Positions 17,399-26,595 of a stretch of 64,000 nucleotides of DNA are shown here, in pieces. Source of the DNA: DATJOJ01 sp035507035 (GTDB taxonomy: Bacteria > Acidobacteriota > Terriglobia > Terriglobales > Acidobacteriaceae); NCBI GenBank assembly GCA_035507035.1, contig DATJOJ010000022.1:20084-84083 (forward strand), in the 5' to 3' direction. The position numbers and the translations under genes were made by a program. The first letter of the stretch is position 1, and each line of letters starts with the position of its first letter. The notes under the pieces were generated by a model, which saw nothing but the letters and a program-made list of their open reading frames with translations, did no database searches and had not been told where the DNA came from.

Positions 17399-20300
17399 AT
17401 GATTCATCGCCGCCATTCTTCCGTCTCAATTCTCTTATCGCTTTGTCTGGTGAGCTTGTCGACTCTGCTTCTTCCCCTGCTCGCGTCTGCGCAGCAAGCG
17501 GTGAAGTTCGATGCCGCGACCGTCTCCGGCCTTCCCGCGCGCAATATCGGGTCGGCGACGATGAGCGGCCGAATCGCAGCGGTCGATGCCGTCGACGAGA
17601 AGGGCCGCATCACGATTTTTGTCGGCTCGGCCAGCGGAGGCGTATGGAAGTCGATCAACGGCGGCACGACGTTCAAGCCCGTTTTCGATCGTGAGTCCGT
17701 GCAATCGATCGGCGCGGTTGCCATCGATCATTCCAATCCACAGAACGTCTGGGTCGGGACTGGAGAATCCTGGGTACGGAATAGCGTTTCGGTGGGCGAC
17801 GGCATTTACAAATCTACCGACGGCGGCGAGAACTGGACGAATGTCGGCTTGAAGGATTCCGAGCACATCGCAAAAATTCTGATTAGCCCCAAAGACAGCA
17901 ACAGTGTTCTTGCCTGCGCCACCGGCCATTTGTGGAATGACAACAACGAACGCGGGGTGTACAAGACCAGCGACGGCGGCAAAACATGGAATAAGGTTCT
18001 CGCGGGTGCGAATGGTTCCACTGGCTGCGCCATGCTGGCCATGAGCGCACAGGACCCGCAAACCGTCTATGCCGCAATGTGGGACTTTCGCCGCCAAGGC
18101 TGGACTTTCCGCTCCGGCGGCGCGGGCAGCGGAGTATACAAATCGACGGACGGCGGCGAGCACTGGACGGAACTCACCAACAGCAACAGTAAAGGACTTC
18201 CTGACAAGCCATACGGCCGCATCGCTTTGGCCGTCGCGCCCTCGAAGCCACAAGTCGTCTATGCGATGATCGAATCCAAGAAGAGCGCGATGTTTCGCTC
18301 TGACGATGGCGGCCAGAACTGGACTCGCCTGGACGACAGTCAATTCGTCGTCTGGCGCCCTTTCTATTTCGCCAACTTGATTGTCGATCCGAACAATGAA
18401 AATAAAATTTTTAAACCAGATGGTCCTTTGTTGCTGAGCGTGAATGGAGCACGCAGCTTCAGCCGCGTGGCAAATACCCACGGCGACAACCATGATCTTT
18501 GGATCGATCCTGCAGATCCCAACATCGTTTTTGCCGGGGATGATGGCGGTCTATGGCGCAGCGAAGATGGAGGTACACGCTGGCGGCATCTGATGAACCT
18601 GCCGGTTTCGCAGTTCTACCACGTCAGCCTCGACAATTCGAATCCCTATCATGTGTACGGCGGCTTGCAAGACAACAGTAGTTGGGTCGGCGATTCTTCC
18701 TATCCCGGTGGCGTCTCGAATTCCCGCTGGGAAAACATGTATGGGGGCGATGGCTTCTGGATGTTCGAGGACCCGGCCGATTCCAACTATATCTATGCAG
18801 AATCTCAAGGCGGAGAGATTGGTCGCGTCAATCGGCATACGCTCGAAACCCGCTCCATCAAGCCATTTGCTGGCTACAACGAGGGCAAGCTTCGCTTCAA
18901 CTGGAACACTCCGATCGCCCTGAGCCCCAACGAAAAGGGCACGATTTACATTGGCGCGCAGCTCCTGTTCCGCTCGCGCGATCATGGGCAATCCTGGGAC
19001 CGCATTTCACCCGACCTGACCACCAACGATCCCGAGAAACAAAAGCAGGAAGAATCGGGTGGTGTCACCGTCGATAACTCCTCGGCGGAGATGCACACCA
19101 CGATCTTTTCCATTTCTGAGTCGCCGAAAAACCGGCGGATCATCTGGGTCGGAACCGACGACGGCAATGTGCAGATCACCCGCGACGGTGCCAAGACCTG
19201 GACGAATGTCGTCGGCAACGTGCCCGGACTGGAAAAAAATTCCTGGGTCTCCACGATTGAGGCCAGCCGGTTTGACGAAGCCACCGCCTACGCTACTTTC
19301 GATCGCCACACCTTCGGCGACCTGAAGCCTTACGCATACAAAACAACAGACTACGGAAAATCCTGGACTTCTTTAAACCTGCAGGAAAACGGAGTTCAGG
19401 GCTTCGCGCACGTAATCAAAGAAGACAGTGTCAATCCCAACATTCTTTTTGTCGGAACGGAATTCGGCCTATGGATATCTTGCGATGGCGGCCAGCGCTG
19501 GGCGCAATATAAAGGAAGCAACTTTCCCGCAGTTGCTGTTGACGACATTGCCGTTCAGGCGCGCGAATCGGATTTGGTACTCGCGACCCATGGCCGCGGC
19601 ATCTGGATCATTGATGATATCAGCCCGTTGCGCGCGCTTACTCCGGATCTGATGGCCAAAGATGCGGCTCTCATACAGGGTCCTCCGGCCATTCAGTATT
19701 TCGACGCCAACGGCGGCTGGGCGGAGGGTGATGCCACTTTCATCGGCCCGAGCCGCAGCACCGAAGCATTCATTACGTATTATCAAAAGCGGCGCCACAT
19801 TTTCGGCGATCTGAAGATCGAAGTCTTCGACCAAAGCGGAAAGCTGGTCGATACTGTCGACGGCAGTACACATCGCGGCTTGAACCGCGCACTGTGGTCG
19901 ATGCGGCTTAAGCCGCCAATTGTCACGCCTGCAGCCACGGCTTTGTTTGAAGCCGCCCAGGGTCCACGGGTTTTGCCGGGCACCTACACCGTCAAAATGA
20001 CCAAGGGAGACCAGGTCTACACGGAGACGCTCAATGTGGTGCTCGATCCGCGGGCTAAGTACAACGTGGATGACCGCAAAGCGCAATTCGATCTCATGAT
20101 GCGGATTTATGGGACCATCGAGCACATGAGCTACGCCGCCAGCGCGATTCAAGGGGTACGAGATGTGGCCAACGCAGATGCGGCCAAGCTGACGGAGAAA
20201 GATACCCTGCGCGGCCACCTGCAACACCTTGCCCAGCAATGCGACGACCTTCGTTCGAAGATCGTCGCAACCAAGGAAGGCGGGGCAATCACCGGTGAGC

Positions 20301-20587
20301 AACGGATTCGCGAATATCTTGGCGAACTCTACGGCGATGTGGACAGCTACCAAGGCCGTCCCGCGGACTATCAGGTGACGCGCGAAGATGCCTTATCGCA
20401 CGAACTCGACGATGTGATCAATGATTTCAAAAAGCTGACGGATGCTGACCTCCCAGGAATCAACGCCGGCCTCAAGAAGAAAAAGATGGAAGGTATTTCG
20501 GTGCTCACGGAAGCCGAATGGCGCACCCAGCACGCGACTGGAGGGTCGGGAAAAGCCGCTGCAATTGCGGATTTCAGGGTGGACTAA
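17399..20587 (+). CDS. Large secreted BNR-repeat (VPS10/sortilin-like) protein
   Basis: 1062 aa from ATG 17399, chosen because it starts a clear signal peptide (SSVSILLSLCLVSLSTLLLP); an upstream in-frame GTG at 17345 would precede it by 18 residues. At least five BNR/Asp-box repeats are visible (YKSTDGGENWT, YKTSDGGKTWN, FRSDDGGQNWT, WRSEDGGTRW, RSRDHGQSWD), giving a beta-propeller as in sortilin/xyloglucanase-like proteins. The C-terminal ~250 residues carry a beta domain and helices. Function unknown; such proteins are abundant in acidobacteria and often annotated as glycosyl hydrolases without proven activity. Confidence 0.85.
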   Translation: MIHRRHSSVSILLSLCLVSLSTLLLPLLASAQQAVKFDAATVSGLPARNIGSATMSGRIAAVDAVDEKGRITIFVGSASGGVWKSINGGTTFKPVFDRESVQSIGAVAIDHSNPQNVWVGTGESWVRNSVSVGDGIYKSTDGGENWTNVGLKDSEHIAKILISPKDSNSVLACATGHLWNDNNERGVYKTSDGGKTWNKVLAGANGSTGCAMLAMSAQDPQTVYAAMWDFRRQGWTFRSGGAGSGVYKSTDGGEHWTELTNSNSKGLPDKPYGRIALAVAPSKPQVVYAMIESKKSAMFRSDDGGQNWTRLDDSQFVVWRPFYFANLIVDPNNENKIFKPDGPLLLSVNGARSFSRVANTHGDNHDLWIDPADPNIVFAGDDGGLWRSEDGGTRWRHLMNLPVSQFYHVSLDNSNPYHVYGGLQDNSSWVGDSSYPGGVSNSRWENMYGGDGFWMFEDPADSNYIYAESQGGEIGRVNRHTLETRSIKPFAGYNEGKLRFNWNTPIALSPNEKGTIYIGAQLLFRSRDHGQSWDRISPDLTTNDPEKQKQEESGGVTVDNSSAEMHTTIFSISESPKNRRIIWVGTDDGNVQITRDGAKTWTNVVGNVPGLEKNSWVSTIEASRFDEATAYATFDRHTFGDLKPYAYKTTDYGKSWTSLNLQENGVQGFAHVIKEDSVNPNILFVGTEFGLWISCDGGQRWAQYKGSNFPAVAVDDIAVQARESDLVLATHGRGIWIIDDISPLRALTPDLMAKDAALIQGPPAIQYFDANGGWAEGDATFIGPSRSTEAFITYYQKRRHIFGDLKIEVFDQSGKLVDTVDGSTHRGLNRALWSMRLKPPIVTPAATALFEAAQGPRVLPGTYTVKMTKGDQVYTETLNVVLDPRAKYNVDDRKAQFDLMMRIYGTIEHMSYAASAIQGVRDVANADAAKLTEKDTLRGHLQHLAQQCDDLRSKIVATKEGGAITGEQRIREYLGELYGDVDSYQGRPADYQVTREDALSHELDDVINDFKKLTDADLPGINAGLKKKKMEGISVLTEAEWRTQHATGGSGKAAAIADFRVD

Positions 20588-20658
20588 CGGCGCTTCCGCG
20601 ATTACCAAATCGTCCGCCTCGCGTCTAAACAGGTTTGCACCTTTGGAGGGATAATTCT

Positions 20659-22740
20659 GTGCGTTTTAACCCCGTCTTGATCATTGTTTGTCTGCTTTGC
20701 GCCGTCTCGTTTGCGCAGAAGAGCGCTAATTCTGATTCGACTCCGCCGTTGCTGCATTTCAACCCAGATCAGGTCGACCACTCTCTCGATCCTTGCTCGG
20801 ATTTTTTCCAATACGCCTGCAGCAAATGGATCAAGGCCAATCCGATTCCTCCCGATCAGCCTGGGTCAGGGACCTTTGCCAAGTTGGCGGTCTGGAACGT
20901 GTCAGCGGTACATCTTACGCTGGAAGATGCGGCCAAAGCCACGAATCGCGCACCCGCTGAACAGAAAGCTGGCGATTATTACGCGTCCTGCATGGATGTA
21001 GCCACCATCAACAAACTCGGCATTACCCCTCTCGAATCGGAGTTGGACCGCATCGCCAAGTTGCAGGACAAGTCGCAGTTACCCGAGCTTGTTGCCTCCA
21101 TTCACCAGATCATTCGCCCGGCCAATCTGAATTTTGTGGATGCCCAATATCCCGGCGTACTGTTCGGCATTTATGCGTTGCCCGACTTTAATGATGCTAG
21201 CTCGATGCTCGCCGCCCTCGATCAGTCAGGTATGGGCATGCCTAGCCGTGAGTTCTATTTGAACGACGATGCGAAATCGAAACAGATTCGTGAGAATTAT
21301 GTAAAGCACATCTCCAAAATGCTGGAGTTGAGTGGCGAATCATCGACCCAAGCGGCAAGCGATGCACAGTCAGTGCTGACCATCGAGACCGGTTTGGCGA
21401 AAGCGGCAATGGACATCGTTGCTCGACGCGATCCCAAGAATCAGAACAATAAGATGACATTGCAACAAGTCCAGGCGCTGACGCCTTCCTTTGACTGGAA
21501 TCGCTATTTCGCCGCCATGAAGGCACCTTCGTCTCCCGAATATCTGGTGCTCGCACCGGACTTCTTTCGCGGCATGGACAAGATCATTGCGTCCGAATCG
21601 ATCGAGTCATGGCGCGCCTATTTCCGCTACTCTACCCTGCGGTTCATGGCACAGTATCTCAGCGATCCGTTTTTCAACGAGCTATTCGACTTCTTCGGGC
21701 GGCAGCTCTTCGGCGCTGCTCAACCGCAGCCTCGCTGGCGGCGCTGCTCCCAGAACGCCGACGCCGATCTTGGCGACGCTGTCGGGCAGGCCTACGTTGC
21801 GAAGTACTTCCCTCCTGAGGACAAAGAGCGCATGCAACAAATGGCAAAAGCCATTGAGACCGCTTTGCATGAAGAGATTGATGCCGCTTCTTGGATGTCG
21901 CCAGAAACAAAGAAACTTGCCAACCTTAAACTATCGGCGCAGATTGACAAAATTGGCTATCCCGATCATTGGATCGACTACTCCTCACTCGTCATCAAAC
22001 GTGACGATTTTCTGGGGAACGTTGAGCGAGCTGCTCATTTCGAAATCGACCGTCGCATGGCCAAATTTGGCAAGCCGGCCGATCGTCATGATTGGGGCAT
22101 GACTCCGCCCACCGTCAACGCCTACGAAGATGCTCAAACCAACACTATCAACTTCCCTGCCGGCATTCTTCAGCCGCCTTTTTTCGACGCTACTCAGATT
22201 GATGCCGTGAACTATGGCGCAATCGGCGTCGTCATCGGGCATGAAATCACTCACGGCTTCGACGATCAGGGACGAAAATTCGATGCGCAAGGGAACCTCA
22301 AAGACTGGTGGACGCCCGAAGATGCCGCCAACTACGACAAACGTGACCAGTGCATTCAGGACGAATACACACAGGACGTTCCTGAAGCCGGGGTAAAGCA
22401 GAATGGCAAGCTGTCAGCAGGCGAAGATACCGCCGACAATGGCGGCATCCATCTCGCGTTATCGGCATTAGAAAGTACTCTGAAGGCGCAGGGAAAGACG
22501 CTGGACAGTCCAACTCCCGATGGCCTGACTGAACTGCAGAATTTCTTCTTGTCTTTCGCCAACATCTGGTGCGGGGAACTTCGTCCAGAAGCCGCGCGCA
22601 CGGCGGTGTTGACGCAGGGGCACTCGCTCCAACGGTATCGGGTAAACAACACCCTCGCCAACATGCCAGAATTTGAGCATGCTTTCGGATGCCATGCTGG
22701 CCAGCCAATGGTCCACGCGAATCAGTGCAGAGTTTGGTGA
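20659..22740 (+). CDS. Secreted M13-family metallopeptidase (neprilysin-like)
   Basis: Zinc endopeptidase, 693 aa. GTG 20659 is preferred: it has a GGAGGG ribosome site and begins a signal peptide (VLIIVCLLCAVSFAQ). The mature protein opens with the M13 N-terminal pattern LDPCSDFFQYACSKWIK. The active site is complete: VIGHEITHGFDDQGRKFD (HExxH) and GEDTADNGG (third zinc ligand Glu). The substrate-binding NAYxxPxxN motif reads NAYEDAQTNTINFPAGIL. The C-terminal CHAGQPMVHANQCRVW is the family ending. Confidence 0.95.
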   Translation: MRFNPVLIIVCLLCAVSFAQKSANSDSTPPLLHFNPDQVDHSLDPCSDFFQYACSKWIKANPIPPDQPGSGTFAKLAVWNVSAVHLTLEDAAKATNRAPAEQKAGDYYASCMDVATINKLGITPLESELDRIAKLQDKSQLPELVASIHQIIRPANLNFVDAQYPGVLFGIYALPDFNDASSMLAALDQSGMGMPSREFYLNDDAKSKQIRENYVKHISKMLELSGESSTQAASDAQSVLTIETGLAKAAMDIVARRDPKNQNNKMTLQQVQALTPSFDWNRYFAAMKAPSSPEYLVLAPDFFRGMDKIIASESIESWRAYFRYSTLRFMAQYLSDPFFNELFDFFGRQLFGAAQPQPRWRRCSQNADADLGDAVGQAYVAKYFPPEDKERMQQMAKAIETALHEEIDAASWMSPETKKLANLKLSAQIDKIGYPDHWIDYSSLVIKRDDFLGNVERAAHFEIDRRMAKFGKPADRHDWGMTPPTVNAYEDAQTNTINFPAGILQPPFFDATQIDAVNYGAIGVVIGHEITHGFDDQGRKFDAQGNLKDWWTPEDAANYDKRDQCIQDEYTQDVPEAGVKQNGKLSAGEDTADNGGIHLALSALESTLKAQGKTLDSPTPDGLTELQNFFLSFANIWCGELRPEAARTAVLTQGHSLQRYRVNNTLANMPEFEHAFGCHAGQPMVHANQCRVW

Positions 22741-22778
22741 TTTACTGCGGGTGTCACCACCCGCGTATCTCTTTTACG

Positions 22779-22857
22779 ACCTGTCATTTTGAGCGAAGCG
22801 AGATGGTCCGTTTCACGGACCATCTCGCTTCGTCGAGAAACCTGCTTTTCTACATGG
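22779..22857. repeat. Dispersed intergenic repeat, copy 1
   Basis: Starts ACCTGTCAT, contains GAGCGAAGCGAG, and ends GAGAAACCTGCT...ACATGG. A second, shorter relative lies at 50631-50678 with the same framework words. Its last bases overlap the ALDH stop codon. This copy contains the perfect hairpin described separately. Confidence 0.6.
22794..22832. terminator. Perfect 18-bp hairpin between convergent genes
   Basis: Two 18-bp arms (22794-22811 and 22815-22832) are exact inverted complements with a 3-nt loop, lying between the convergent M13 peptidase and aldehyde dehydrogenase genes. No long T-run follows on either strand, so it may act as a bidirectional transcription barrier or as a REP-like element rather than a classic intrinsic terminator. 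Confidence 0.6.
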
Positions 22858-24355
22858 CGCTGCAAACCGCTTTGACTTCTGTGTACTGCTCTAACACCTC
22901 GTGGCCCATTTCACGGCCCCAGCCCGACTGCTTGTATCCACCAAATGGCAGTGCTGCGTCGAAAATGTTGTAGCAGTTAATCCACACCGTGCCAGCTCGT
23001 AAATCTGCCGCCAACCGGTTCGCCTTCTTAACGTCGTTTGTCCAGATGCCGGCCGCAAGTCCATATTCCGACTCATTGGCCTGCGCGACCAACTCCGAGG
23101 GATTATCAAACGGAATCGCCGTGACGACCGGACCGAAGATTTCTTCTTGCACGACTTTCATCTTCGGCTGGGTGTTCACCAGCACCGTCGGTTTCACAAA
23201 GTAGCCTTTGTCGCCGTGCTTGCTGCCGCCAGTGACCGCCTTTGCGCCTTCGGATAATCCCAATTCCAAATAACCGCATACTCGCTCCAGTTGCTCCTTG
23301 GAAACCAGCGGGCCCATATCGGTGTTTGCGTCAAAGCCCGGCCCCAGGCGGATCTTCGACGCCTGTTCAGCCACGCCATCCACGACTTTATCGAATACTT
23401 TCTTCTCGACAAATAGCCGGGATCCCGCGCAGCAGCACTGCCCATGATTAAAGAAAATCGCGCTGGATGCGCCCTGTACCGCCGCATCCAAATCTACATC
23501 GGCAAAAACGATGTTAGGCGATTTGCCGCCGAGCTCGAGCGACACCTTCTTTAGATTCCCCGCTGCCGCCTGCAAAATCAGTTTTCCGACCTCCGTCGAC
23601 CCGGTAAATGCCACCTTATCGACGCCCGGATGCGCCGCCAACGCGGCGCCGGCCGTCTCGCCATATCCGGGAACGATATTGACCACCCCGTCCGGGATAC
23701 CGGCTTCTTGAATCAACTCTCCCAGACGCAGCGCAGAGAGCGGCGTTTGCTCGGCGGGCTTCAGCACAACCGTGCATCCTGTCGCCAGCGCCGGACCCAA
23801 TTTCCACGCGGCCATGAGGAGCGGAAAATTCCATGGAATGATCTGCCCGACCACTCCGACCGGTTCGCGCAAGGTGTACGCCAGATATCTCGCGCCGGGG
23901 GTATATGGCACAGAAATCGGAATTGTGTTGCCTTCGATCTTCGTTGCCCAACCTGCCATGTAACGAAACAGATCGGCTGCCAGGGGAACATCGGCCACGC
24001 GCGCAACCGTCAGCGGCTTGCCATTATCGAGACTCTCCAACTCCGCAAATTCTTCGAGATTCTGTTCCAGCAGATCACCCAGTTTCCAGATCAGCCGTCC
24101 TCGTTCGGACGCTGTCAGCTTCCGCCACGGCCCGTTTTCAAATGCCTGCCGCGCCGCGTGGACGGCTCGGTTGATATCCTCCCGGTCGCCTTCCGCGATT
24201 TCCGCCAGCACCACTCCCGTCGCGGGATCATAGGTGGGAAACATCTGGCCCGATGCGGCATCCAGCCATTTACCGTTGATCAGCATTTTGTGTTTGCGGG
24301 AAAGGAAACTCGTAACTTTTGCTTCAGGGGGAACCAGCTTCAATGCCGTTGCCAT
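22850..24355 (-). CDS. Aldehyde dehydrogenase (NAD-dependent family)
   Basis: 501 aa, ALDH superfamily, oxidising aldehydes to carboxylates. Visible: the N-terminal INGKWLDAASGQMFPTYDP, the oxyanion Asn region VGQIIPWNFPLLMAAWK, the catalytic Glu in LELGGKSPNIVFADVD, and the catalytic Cys in FFNHGQCCCAGSRLFVEK. The C-terminus has GGYKQSGWGREMG. The sequence is closest in style to ALDH1/betaine-aldehyde-type enzymes. Monocistronic as far as can be seen. Confidence 0.95.
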   Translation of the reverse strand: MATALKLVPPEAKVTSFLSRKHKMLINGKWLDAASGQMFPTYDPATGVVLAEIAEGDREDINRAVHAARQAFENGPWRKLTASERGRLIWKLGDLLEQNLEEFAELESLDNGKPLTVARVADVPLAADLFRYMAGWATKIEGNTIPISVPYTPGARYLAYTLREPVGVVGQIIPWNFPLLMAAWKLGPALATGCTVVLKPAEQTPLSALRLGELIQEAGIPDGVVNIVPGYGETAGAALAAHPGVDKVAFTGSTEVGKLILQAAAGNLKKVSLELGGKSPNIVFADVDLDAAVQGASSAIFFNHGQCCCAGSRLFVEKKVFDKVVDGVAEQASKIRLGPGFDANTDMGPLVSKEQLERVCGYLELGLSEGAKAVTGGSKHGDKGYFVKPTVLVNTQPKMKVVQEEIFGPVVTAIPFDNPSELVAQANESEYGLAAGIWTNDVKKANRLAADLRAGTVWINCYNIFDAALPFGGYKQSGWGREMGHEVLEQYTEVKAVCSAM

Positions 24356-24788
24356 AAATTTTCTCCTTCACACCATTAGGTCAGGCCGGACGAGTATGCG
24401 CAGCTTGGCTGTCATGTCGGCTGACAATAAATAGGCCGCCGTTGGCCTTCGAAGTATCAGAATTGTAGCTCTTTTGGAAGCCTGAATGTAATGGTTCCTG
24501 AGCCCGCTTTACAATCAGGCGCGAGTCGCAGCCACTTTACGATGGTTGACAATCGGGAAGGGCCAATCGACGCAACTCCCCCGCTTGGCTCGGGTTTAGT
24601 AGATTGAATTCAGTTAGAATAAATTACAGATTGTTCCAGGGTGCCGTTTCGGTGAAAAGCCGCTCGCCCTGGCAGAACGTGCTGAAAATGGGAAAGTTTG
24701 CAGATCGTCTGACAGGCTTCGCTATCTCTAGTCCAACTTTATCAGTAGTCTGCGAATCAAACTTTCCATCATTCCCTCGGAGAAAAAA
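24356..24788. other. Intergenic region, no confident feature
   Basis: 433 bp between the divergent ALDH and beta-barrel genes; it must contain both promoters. I found a TTGACA at 24546 and a TAGAAT at 24615, but they are not properly spaced as a pair, so no promoter is called. A GGAG-type ribosome site precedes the gene at 24789. Confidence 0.4.
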
Positions 24789-25376
24789 GTGAACAAAAAA
24801 GTGTTGGTTGTCACCAGCTTGTTTCTGTTTGCCGCCGCAGCCGCCTTTGCCCAGCAATTTGACGCCGCCTTCGGCGTGAGCACCACTAAGTCCGCTGCTC
24901 CTACCACTGTCGACGGCTTGCTTTATCCCAGTGATGGCGGCGGCACCTACCCCGGCTTCAGTGCGGACCTGATGCTTCATCACCACTTCGGCTTTGAAGG
25001 CGACCTTTTCTGGCGCGCCAGTCAGGCTCTTTACGGCGGCTACCAGCCCTACCGTCCCATCTTCTATTCCTTTAACGCTATTTACGCCCCTAAGATCACT
25101 AAGAACCTCAGTGCAGAGCTCCTGGCGGGCATCGGCGGCGAAGATATCCGCTTCTACGGCTATACCAGCTGCAGCTCGTTCTTTGGCTGCACCACCTACT
25201 CCAGCAGCAACCACTTCCTGGGCGATGTCGGTGGCGGGATTCGTGCCTATATCTGGCATGATGTCTTTATTCGGCCGGAAGCGCGCGTCTATTTCATCCA
25301 CAACAACCAGGAATTCAGCTCGGGTACCGTCGGTCGCTTCGGCGTGTCGTTAGGCTATAGCTTCGGCGGACGCTAA
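24789..25376 (+). CDS. Small outer-membrane beta-barrel protein
   Basis: 195 aa with a signal peptide (KKVLVVTSLFLFAAAAAFA-Q). The mature chain alternates hydrophobic and polar residues, has glycine-rich turns, and ends in a strand with LGYSFGGR, consistent with an OmpA/OmpW-like eight-stranded barrel. Four Cys lie close together in the middle (SCSSFFGCTTY), possibly disulfide-bonded. Specific function unknown. Confidence 0.7.
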   Translation: MNKKVLVVTSLFLFAAAAAFAQQFDAAFGVSTTKSAAPTTVDGLLYPSDGGGTYPGFSADLMLHHHFGFEGDLFWRASQALYGGYQPYRPIFYSFNAIYAPKITKNLSAELLAGIGGEDIRFYGYTSCSSFFGCTTYSSSNHFLGDVGGGIRAYIWHDVFIRPEARVYFIHNNQEFSSGTVGRFGVSLGYSFGGR

Positions 25377-25414
25377 GATAGCGCCCGCGCCGCGGGAGGA
25401 AGATTAAAGACAGC

Positions 25415-25447
25415 GAGCGGTCCCTTGCGGGACGGGGCCGCTTTCTT
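25415..25447 (+). terminator. Possible intrinsic terminator
   Basis: Hairpin formed by GAGCGG/CCGCT outer and TCCC/GGGA inner arms with a TTGC loop and a small internal bulge, followed by a pyrimidine-rich TTTCTTGTCTC tail, about 40 bp after the beta-barrel stop. Confidence 0.5.
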
Positions 25448-25481
25448 GTCTCAATATCCACAGAATTTCTTGTGTCCGCTC

Positions 25482-25510
25482 TTGACAGCGCAACAATCCG
25501 GCTGTAATAT
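25482..25510 (+). promoter_or_regulatory. Near-consensus sigma-70 promoter
   Basis: TTGACA at 25482-25487, a 17-bp spacer, then TAATAT at 25505-25510. It points to the thioredoxin-like gene, whose start is about 240 bp downstream, implying a long leader. Confidence 0.7.
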
Positions 25511-25716
25511 TCTCTCGCATTTTAGCTCTTGGATATACCTTTAACGGAGCGAATTACTTAGGCGCTTCACTCGTCTCTCTTCCGCAGTAAAGAGGTACAG
25601 CGTTTATCCGGCGTACCTCCGGGTCCTTACACTACATCGCAAATGCTGATCAGGCGCTGGCTTGGCGCACATCTGCCAACTAACGACTGCCTCGCTATCG
25701 GCTTCAGGGTCGGTGT

Positions 25717-25732
25717 CACTGTCTTGACAGTG
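25717..25732. promoter_or_regulatory. Palindrome just upstream of the thioredoxin-like start
   Basis: CACTGTC-TT-GACAGTG, a perfect 7-2-7 inverted repeat ending 17 bp before ATG 25750. It could be an operator or an RNA hairpin close to the ribosome site. Confidence 0.4.
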
Positions 25733-25749
25733 AGAAAGTGAAGGTGTCT

Positions 25750-26277
25750 ATGACAATGGAAAACCTTAAGAAAACCGTGGAATTTGCGGCGAATGCAGCC
25801 ATTCTCTTGGCCTGTTGTCTGCTCTCCTGGGCTCTGATCGCGCACCATAGCTTTGGGCCCCGCTCGTCGTTTGGGAAGAAAGAAGAGGTTCGTCTTGCCG
25901 GTCAGTCGATTCCTTCGCTACCTGGGTACAGGTGGGTCGACCATCGAGAAACCCTGATTCTCGCGATCCGCAAAGGGTGTGGTTATTGCGAGGCGAGCCT
26001 GCCATTTTACAAGCGCCTGGGCGAGTTGGAGGCAGATGGCCAGCTGCACGCACACCTTCTGGCAGTGATGCCGGACGACCCGGCCACAGGCAGCGAGGAA
26101 TTGAAGTCCAGCGGTGTGGGCGTCGACGGCGTGTTCAGCCAGCCGCTCGACCTGATCAAAGTTACGGGAACACCAACCCTCCTACTGCTGGACGCGACCG
26201 GGCGCGTGGCTCAGGCGTGGGTTGGTCAGCTTAGTCCGCAGCGCGAAAAAGAGGTAATCGCCGCAGCGGAGAGGTAA
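25750..26277 (+). CDS. Membrane-anchored thioredoxin-like protein
   Basis: 175 aa; ATG 25750 is preferred over GTG 25738 because GAAGGT is well placed before it. An N-terminal membrane helix (AAILLACCLLSWALIAHH) is followed by a periplasmic thioredoxin fold with the redox motif KGCGYCEASLPFYKR (CxxC at about residues 76-79) and a cis-Pro region TGTPTLLLLDATGRV. Likely a disulfide reductase or oxidase outside the cytoplasm. The next gene encodes a small secreted six-Cys peptide, a plausible partner. Confidence 0.8.
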   Translation: MTMENLKKTVEFAANAAILLACCLLSWALIAHHSFGPRSSFGKKEEVRLAGQSIPSLPGYRWVDHRETLILAIRKGCGYCEASLPFYKRLGELEADGQLHAHLLAVMPDDPATGSEELKSSGVGVDGVFSQPLDLIKVTGTPTLLLLDATGRVAQAWVGQLSPQREKEVIAAAER

Positions 26278-26335
26278 CACCCATTCGAGACTGTGCAGCG
26301 AAGGCTGTGCAGTAAATCAACAGGAGGTAACGCTT

Positions 26336-26521
26336 ATGAAGCGGATGTATTTGAGGTTAATCATCCTCGCTGCTCTCTGTGGGGCCTACGTCTCGGTGGC
26401 AGCACAGGACTACCATAAGTGCTGCGGGACTGGCATATACCAGAACGACTGCATCGACTGCCCTAACGGGTGGGTCTGCCAACTTCTCGAAGGCGGTCTT
26501 CCCGGGTGCGAAGCACCTTAA
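26336..26521 (+). CDS. Small secreted Cys-rich peptide
   Basis: 61 aa. A strong ribosome site (AGGAGGT) precedes the ATG. Residues 1-23 are a signal peptide (LRLIILAALCGAYVSVAA-Q); the ~38-residue mature part has six Cys (CC, CIDC, C, C) enough for three disulfides. It follows a thioredoxin-like gene and precedes a strong terminator, so the pair looks like a two-gene operon. I do not recognise the family; it could be a secreted effector, a metal-binding peptide or a structural peptide. Confidence 0.7.
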   Translation: MKRMYLRLIILAALCGAYVSVAAQDYHKCCGTGIYQNDCIDCPNGWVCQLLEGGLPGCEAP

Positions 26522-26547
26522 GAAATTCCCCGAGCACAAAATAATAA

Positions 26548-26575
26548 AGGCGGCCTCTTTCGAGGCCGCCTCTTT
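26548..26575 (+). terminator. Strong intrinsic terminator
   Basis: A 10-bp GC-rich stem (26548-26557 with 26562-26571), TTTC loop, then a short T-rich tail (TCTTTGT). It ends the thioredoxin/peptide operon and lies in the gap to the convergent TonB receptor. Confidence 0.85.
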
Positions 26576-26595
26576 GTGCAACGGTCAGCTTCTGG

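Larger units (their letters stand above)
25377..25749. other. Intergenic region with terminator, promoter and long leader
   Basis: 373 bp. It holds the terminator-like hairpin near 25415, a near-consensus promoter at 25482-25510 and then about 230 nt of untranslated leader before the thioredoxin-like gene. The leader has a short palindrome immediately before the start codon (separate entry). No known riboswitch class is recognised. Confidence 0.5.

Noticed and set aside
17435..18493. 352-aa open frame on the minus strand inside the BNR protein gene
   Set aside because: Antisense shadow of a clear BNR protein; no ribosome site, no recognisable domain, and high GC third positions explain the open frame.
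19469..20353. 294-aa open frame on the minus strand
   Set aside because: Also antisense to the BNR protein gene, with no family features.
24624..25301. 225-aa open frame antisense to the beta-barrel gene
   Set aside because: The plus-strand frame has a signal peptide and barrel features; the antisense frame has none.
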